NCBI GenBank assembly: GCA_944376125.1
Contig: CALWBQ010000016.1
Span: 1 to 64,000, forward strand
DNA: 64,000 bases
DNA from: an uncultured Lachnospiraceae bacterium
Lineage (GTDB): Bacteria; Bacillota; Clostridia; Lachnospirales; Lachnospiraceae
Direction: 5' to 3'
Shown: positions 61,661 through 64,000 of the stretch, piece by piece
Numbering within the stretch: position 1 is the first letter of the stretch
How the letters are laid out: each line of letters starts with the position of its first letter
Notes under the pieces: model-generated
Databases searched by the model: none
Seen by the model: the letters and a program-made list of their open reading frames with translations, nothing else
What the model was told of the DNA's origin: nothing
Position numbers and translations under genes: made by a program

Positions 61661-62485
61661 CTACAGGATGTCCAAGATTCCCCTTAAATAGCTAAGGCTC
61701 TTTCTGGCTGCGGTCTCTGTATCAGGGAAATTGACCGTCTCTAAGGCCAGGGCTCCGTCATAGCCAATATCGCGGAGAGCCTTCAGGATTCCTTTAAAAT
61801 CAATATGGGCGTGGCCCGGGTACCACCGGTTATTGTCGGCCACATGGACATGGCAGATCTGGCCTTTGGCCTGCCGGATGGCAGCCCCGATGTCGTCTTC
61901 TTCTATGTTCAGGTGAACCGTATCGATGTGGAGCTTTATCCGATCTGACCCCACCATGCTCAGCAGCGCTTTTCCTTCTTCGATGTTTGTACCGCAGTCA
62001 CTTTCAAAACGGTTCATAACCTCAAAGCCCAGATAAACGCCGTACTTTTCCGCCAGTTCTCCGCAGATCTTAAGAGACTCTGTCAGATTCCGGACAAATT
62101 GCCCCTTATCTCCCCCGCAGTCTTCCACGCGCCCTGCTATCAGGCCGGCAATCACAATCCCATGGTAGGGGGCCGCAGTTTTCATATGGCCTTCCAGCCT
62201 GCGGATAGCCGCCTCCCGCGTCTCCCGGCCGGCTCCTCCCAGGCTGATGCCGTCCTTCTCATAGGCGGAGCCGGTTCCGATCGAAACCAGCTCCACCCCG
62301 TTTTCCTCTAACAGCCGGAATATCCGCTCCCGGCCAATACAGTCAGAATCATAAATATGCAGCTCCGCTGCGCGGTAGCCTAAACGGGCCATGGCCGGAA
62401 TTGTCTCTTCAAAGGGCCCCCTGAAAAGAATGGGGTCGTCCCCTCCGGCCGTCTCCGATGCCGTCGCCGCAATCTTCATCGTCAT
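61661..62485 (-). CDS. Sugar phosphate isomerase/epimerase (xylose-isomerase-like TIM barrel)
   Basis: A 274-residue protein of the AP-endonuclease-2/IolE/tagatose-epimerase fold. The likely metal ligands are the Glu of LGFEVMNRFESD, the Asp/His of LHIDTVHLNIEE, the His of ICHVHVADNNRWYPG and a late Glu in ALALETVNFPD. No signal peptide. The start overlaps the GH28 stop by four nt (ATGA), so it is translationally coupled to a pectin-degrading enzyme and probably handles a uronate-derived or related sugar. The exact substrate cannot be assigned. Confidence 0.88.
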   Translation of the reverse strand: MTMKIAATASETAGGDDPILFRGPFEETIPAMARLGYRAAELHIYDSDCIGRERIFRLLEENGVELVSIGTGSAYEKDGISLGGAGRETREAAIRRLEGHMKTAAPYHGIVIAGLIAGRVEDCGGDKGQFVRNLTESLKICGELAEKYGVYLGFEVMNRFESDCGTNIEEGKALLSMVGSDRIKLHIDTVHLNIEEDDIGAAIRQAKGQICHVHVADNNRWYPGHAHIDFKGILKALRDIGYDGALALETVNFPDTETAARKSLSYLRGILDIL

Positions 62486-64000
62486 ACAGATTCCTCCTCT
62501 CTCACGATCTCATCAATGTGGTTCAAAATAAACGGTTCCCCGTCGCATCCCTCCACTGTCACCCGCTTCAGCACCAGCTTCTGAATGTTTTCTGCAAAGA
62601 TCCCCATCTTTGCCGTCGGTTCAATATCATCCATCATGGCCGGTTCATCCGGCTGCGGATCCTCCGCATAGGTGACAGCCACATTGTCAAATTCCACGTA
62701 ATCTACCTTCTGCTCCGGCAGACCGTAAAGAAAGGCTCCGGCCACGTGGCAGTTTTGGGCCGTTATATTCTTAAAAACCATCTGCCTGACGGCAGGCGTT
62801 CTCTCATCCACCGGCAGAGGTGATTTGCATTTGACATAATCCGAATGACGGTCCGGGTCGCAGCAGTTGTAGAACGAATTCAGCACAAAAGGCGTGAGCA
62901 CATGATCCATCTTGATATTTTCAAAGCGGATGTCTTCCACTACCGCATCCTTTCCCCGGCCCCTCCGGGTCTTGATGCGCAGCCCACGGTCAGTGTGGGA
63001 GAACAGGCAGTTTTCCACTCTCAAATGGTACACGCCGCCCGCCATCTCACTCCCGATCGTCACAGCCCCATGGCCGTTGTTCATACAGCACTGGCGGATC
63101 TCTATATTTTTGGACGGGACCTTGTACTTGTGCCCCATATAGTATTTTCCAGATTTCACCGCGATGCAGTCGTCACCCAGAGAGAAATATACGCCGGCCA
63201 CTTCCAAGCCGTCGACTGATTCCGGATCCATCCCATCGGTATTAGGCGAATCCCAGGGATTCAGAATCGTCAGCTCCAAAAATCTCAGATGATTGGAAAA
63301 GTAGGGGTGAAGGTTCCAGGACGGGCTGTTCTGGATTGTCAGCCCGTGGATGACAACATTTTCACAGTGATTTAAAAATACCATCCTGGGCCGGAACGCC
63401 CCGATTTTTGCCCGGTCATCCTTCCACCAGTCCTCCTCCGTAGCCTTTCCATCCAGGGTTCCTTCCCCGGTGATTACCACGTTTGACACATTGATCCCCG
63501 TAATCATGCTGGAAAAAATGTCCAGGGGATTGCCCTCCCAGGAGCCCAGATTATACTCCGACTGTTCATCCCAGCTCTGGATCATCCCTGGAAGGATGGC
63601 AAACTTATCGCGCTCCGCGTGGCCTTCCAGCACCGCTCCCTTCCCGATATCCAGGACGAGGCTGCTTTTTAAGAATAAGCTGGTCACCCGGTAAGTTCCC
63701 TCCGGCACAAACACCCGTCCTTTTTCCGGGCAGGCGCAGATCGCAGCCTGGATCGCCAGGGTATCATCGTGGACGCCGTCGCCTTTTGCTCCGAAGCTCC
63801 TGACATTAAGGGTCACAAATTCCTCTTCTGTTTTTACGGCAAACGCTGCCTCCGCACCTTCAGCTTTCAGCAATACCTGATATTCTGTATCCGGCTCCAG
63901 CCCGTATACAGTCTGGATAACCTTCTCGCTCTCCCCGTATTTTTGGCCGTTCAGCCAGATTTCATAGGGCTGCTCCGTCTGATAGATTCCAAAACCCTCC
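62482..64000 (-). CDS. GH28 polygalacturonase-type glycoside hydrolase (5' end beyond window)
   Basis: The frame stays open to the right edge, so at least 505 residues are present and the start is missing. A short beta-rich module (fibronectin-III-like, with LEPDTEYQVLLKA) precedes the right-handed beta-helix. FGAKGDGVHDDTLAIQAAI is the usual entry motif. The active-site motifs NTDGMDPESV, GDDCIAVKSG, GHGAVTIGSE and RIKTRRGRG are all intact. Such enzymes cleave galacturonan or rhamnogalacturonan oligomers. Clostridial members with an N-terminal Fn3 module are often cytoplasmic exo-enzymes; a signal peptide cannot be assessed here. It precedes the isomerase in an operon with a four-nt overlap. 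Confidence 0.93.
   Translation of the reverse strand, partial: EGFGIYQTEQPYEIWLNGQKYGESEKVIQTVYGLEPDTEYQVLLKAEGAEAAFAVKTEEEFVTLNVRSFGAKGDGVHDDTLAIQAAICACPEKGRVFVPEGTYRVTSLFLKSSLVLDIGKGAVLEGHAERDKFAILPGMIQSWDEQSEYNLGSWEGNPLDIFSSMITGINVSNVVITGEGTLDGKATEEDWWKDDRAKIGAFRPRMVFLNHCENVVIHGLTIQNSPSWNLHPYFSNHLRFLELTILNPWDSPNTDGMDPESVDGLEVAGVYFSLGDDCIAVKSGKYYMGHKYKVPSKNIEIRQCCMNNGHGAVTIGSEMAGGVYHLRVENCLFSHTDRGLRIKTRRGRGKDAVVEDIRFENIKMDHVLTPFVLNSFYNCCDPDRHSDYVKCKSPLPVDERTPAVRQMVFKNITAQNCHVAGAFLYGLPEQKVDYVEFDNVAVTYAEDPQPDEPAMMDDIEPTAKMGIFAENIQKLVLKRVTVEGCDGEPFILNHIDEIVREEESV

Overview
The window looks like chromosome of a spore-forming, anaerobic Firmicute of the Lachnospiraceae type (Clostridium cluster XIVa). 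This rests on the combination of spoVT, a V-type ATPase, bifunctional AdhE, 2-hydroxyacyl-CoA-dehydratase-type activase proteins, ECF vitamin transporters, AGGAGG ribosome sites and moderate G+C. I do not assign a species. Most genes lie on the minus strand.

Layout. 1-700: the tail of a transposase, then a tRNA-Phe/tRNA-Gly unit with its own promoter and terminator. 694-10,758: a giant activase/dehydratase fusion, a flavodoxin-like reductase, and an xth - ABC-F - GlgX-like operon whose GlgX-like protein has lost its catalytic residues. 10,845-19,569: a complete nine-gene V-ATPase operon (H-I-K-E-C-F-A-B-D), probably Na+-coupled. 19,745-21,837: a diguanylate cyclase and a DUF436 protein. 21,999-29,555: a sucrose/raffinose utilisation island (GH32, PTS IIBCA, two paralogous AraC regulators, GH36 alpha-galactosidase). 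29,552-32,833: bioY, a LysM-containing 5'-nucleotidase and spoVT. 33,037-36,683: adhE under tandem promoters with Rex-like operators, followed by a kinase-like gene. 36,831-43,234: a MATE transporter, a secreted repeat protein, mfd and pth. 43,608-46,168: an ECF S component, a purine-riboswitch-controlled FAD protein and a small repeat lipoprotein. 46,306-58,742: housekeeping runs (trmL, aminotransferase, Lrp, VanW, exonuclease, radical SAM, dCMP deaminase, Sua5; then dnaB, rplI, gdpP). 58,952-64,000: two MATE transporters, a TIM-barrel isomerase and a GH28 pectinase cut by the window edge.

Strongest observations. (1) The sucrose-PTS promoter and the alpha-galactosidase promoter share one architecture: two AACAT-containing half-sites exactly 21 bp apart, with the downstream half-site exactly 27 nt from the -10 box. 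This fits control by the tandem AraC proteins lying between them. (2) A guanine-type riboswitch precedes an uncharacterised FAD-dependent oxidoreductase. Its terminator uses part of the aptamer itself, so ligand should turn the gene on; both aptamer loops differ in length from the consensus. (3) A GlgX-like protein is degenerate at all conserved GH13 catalytic regions. (4) A conserved-looking APH-fold kinase sits directly behind adhE.
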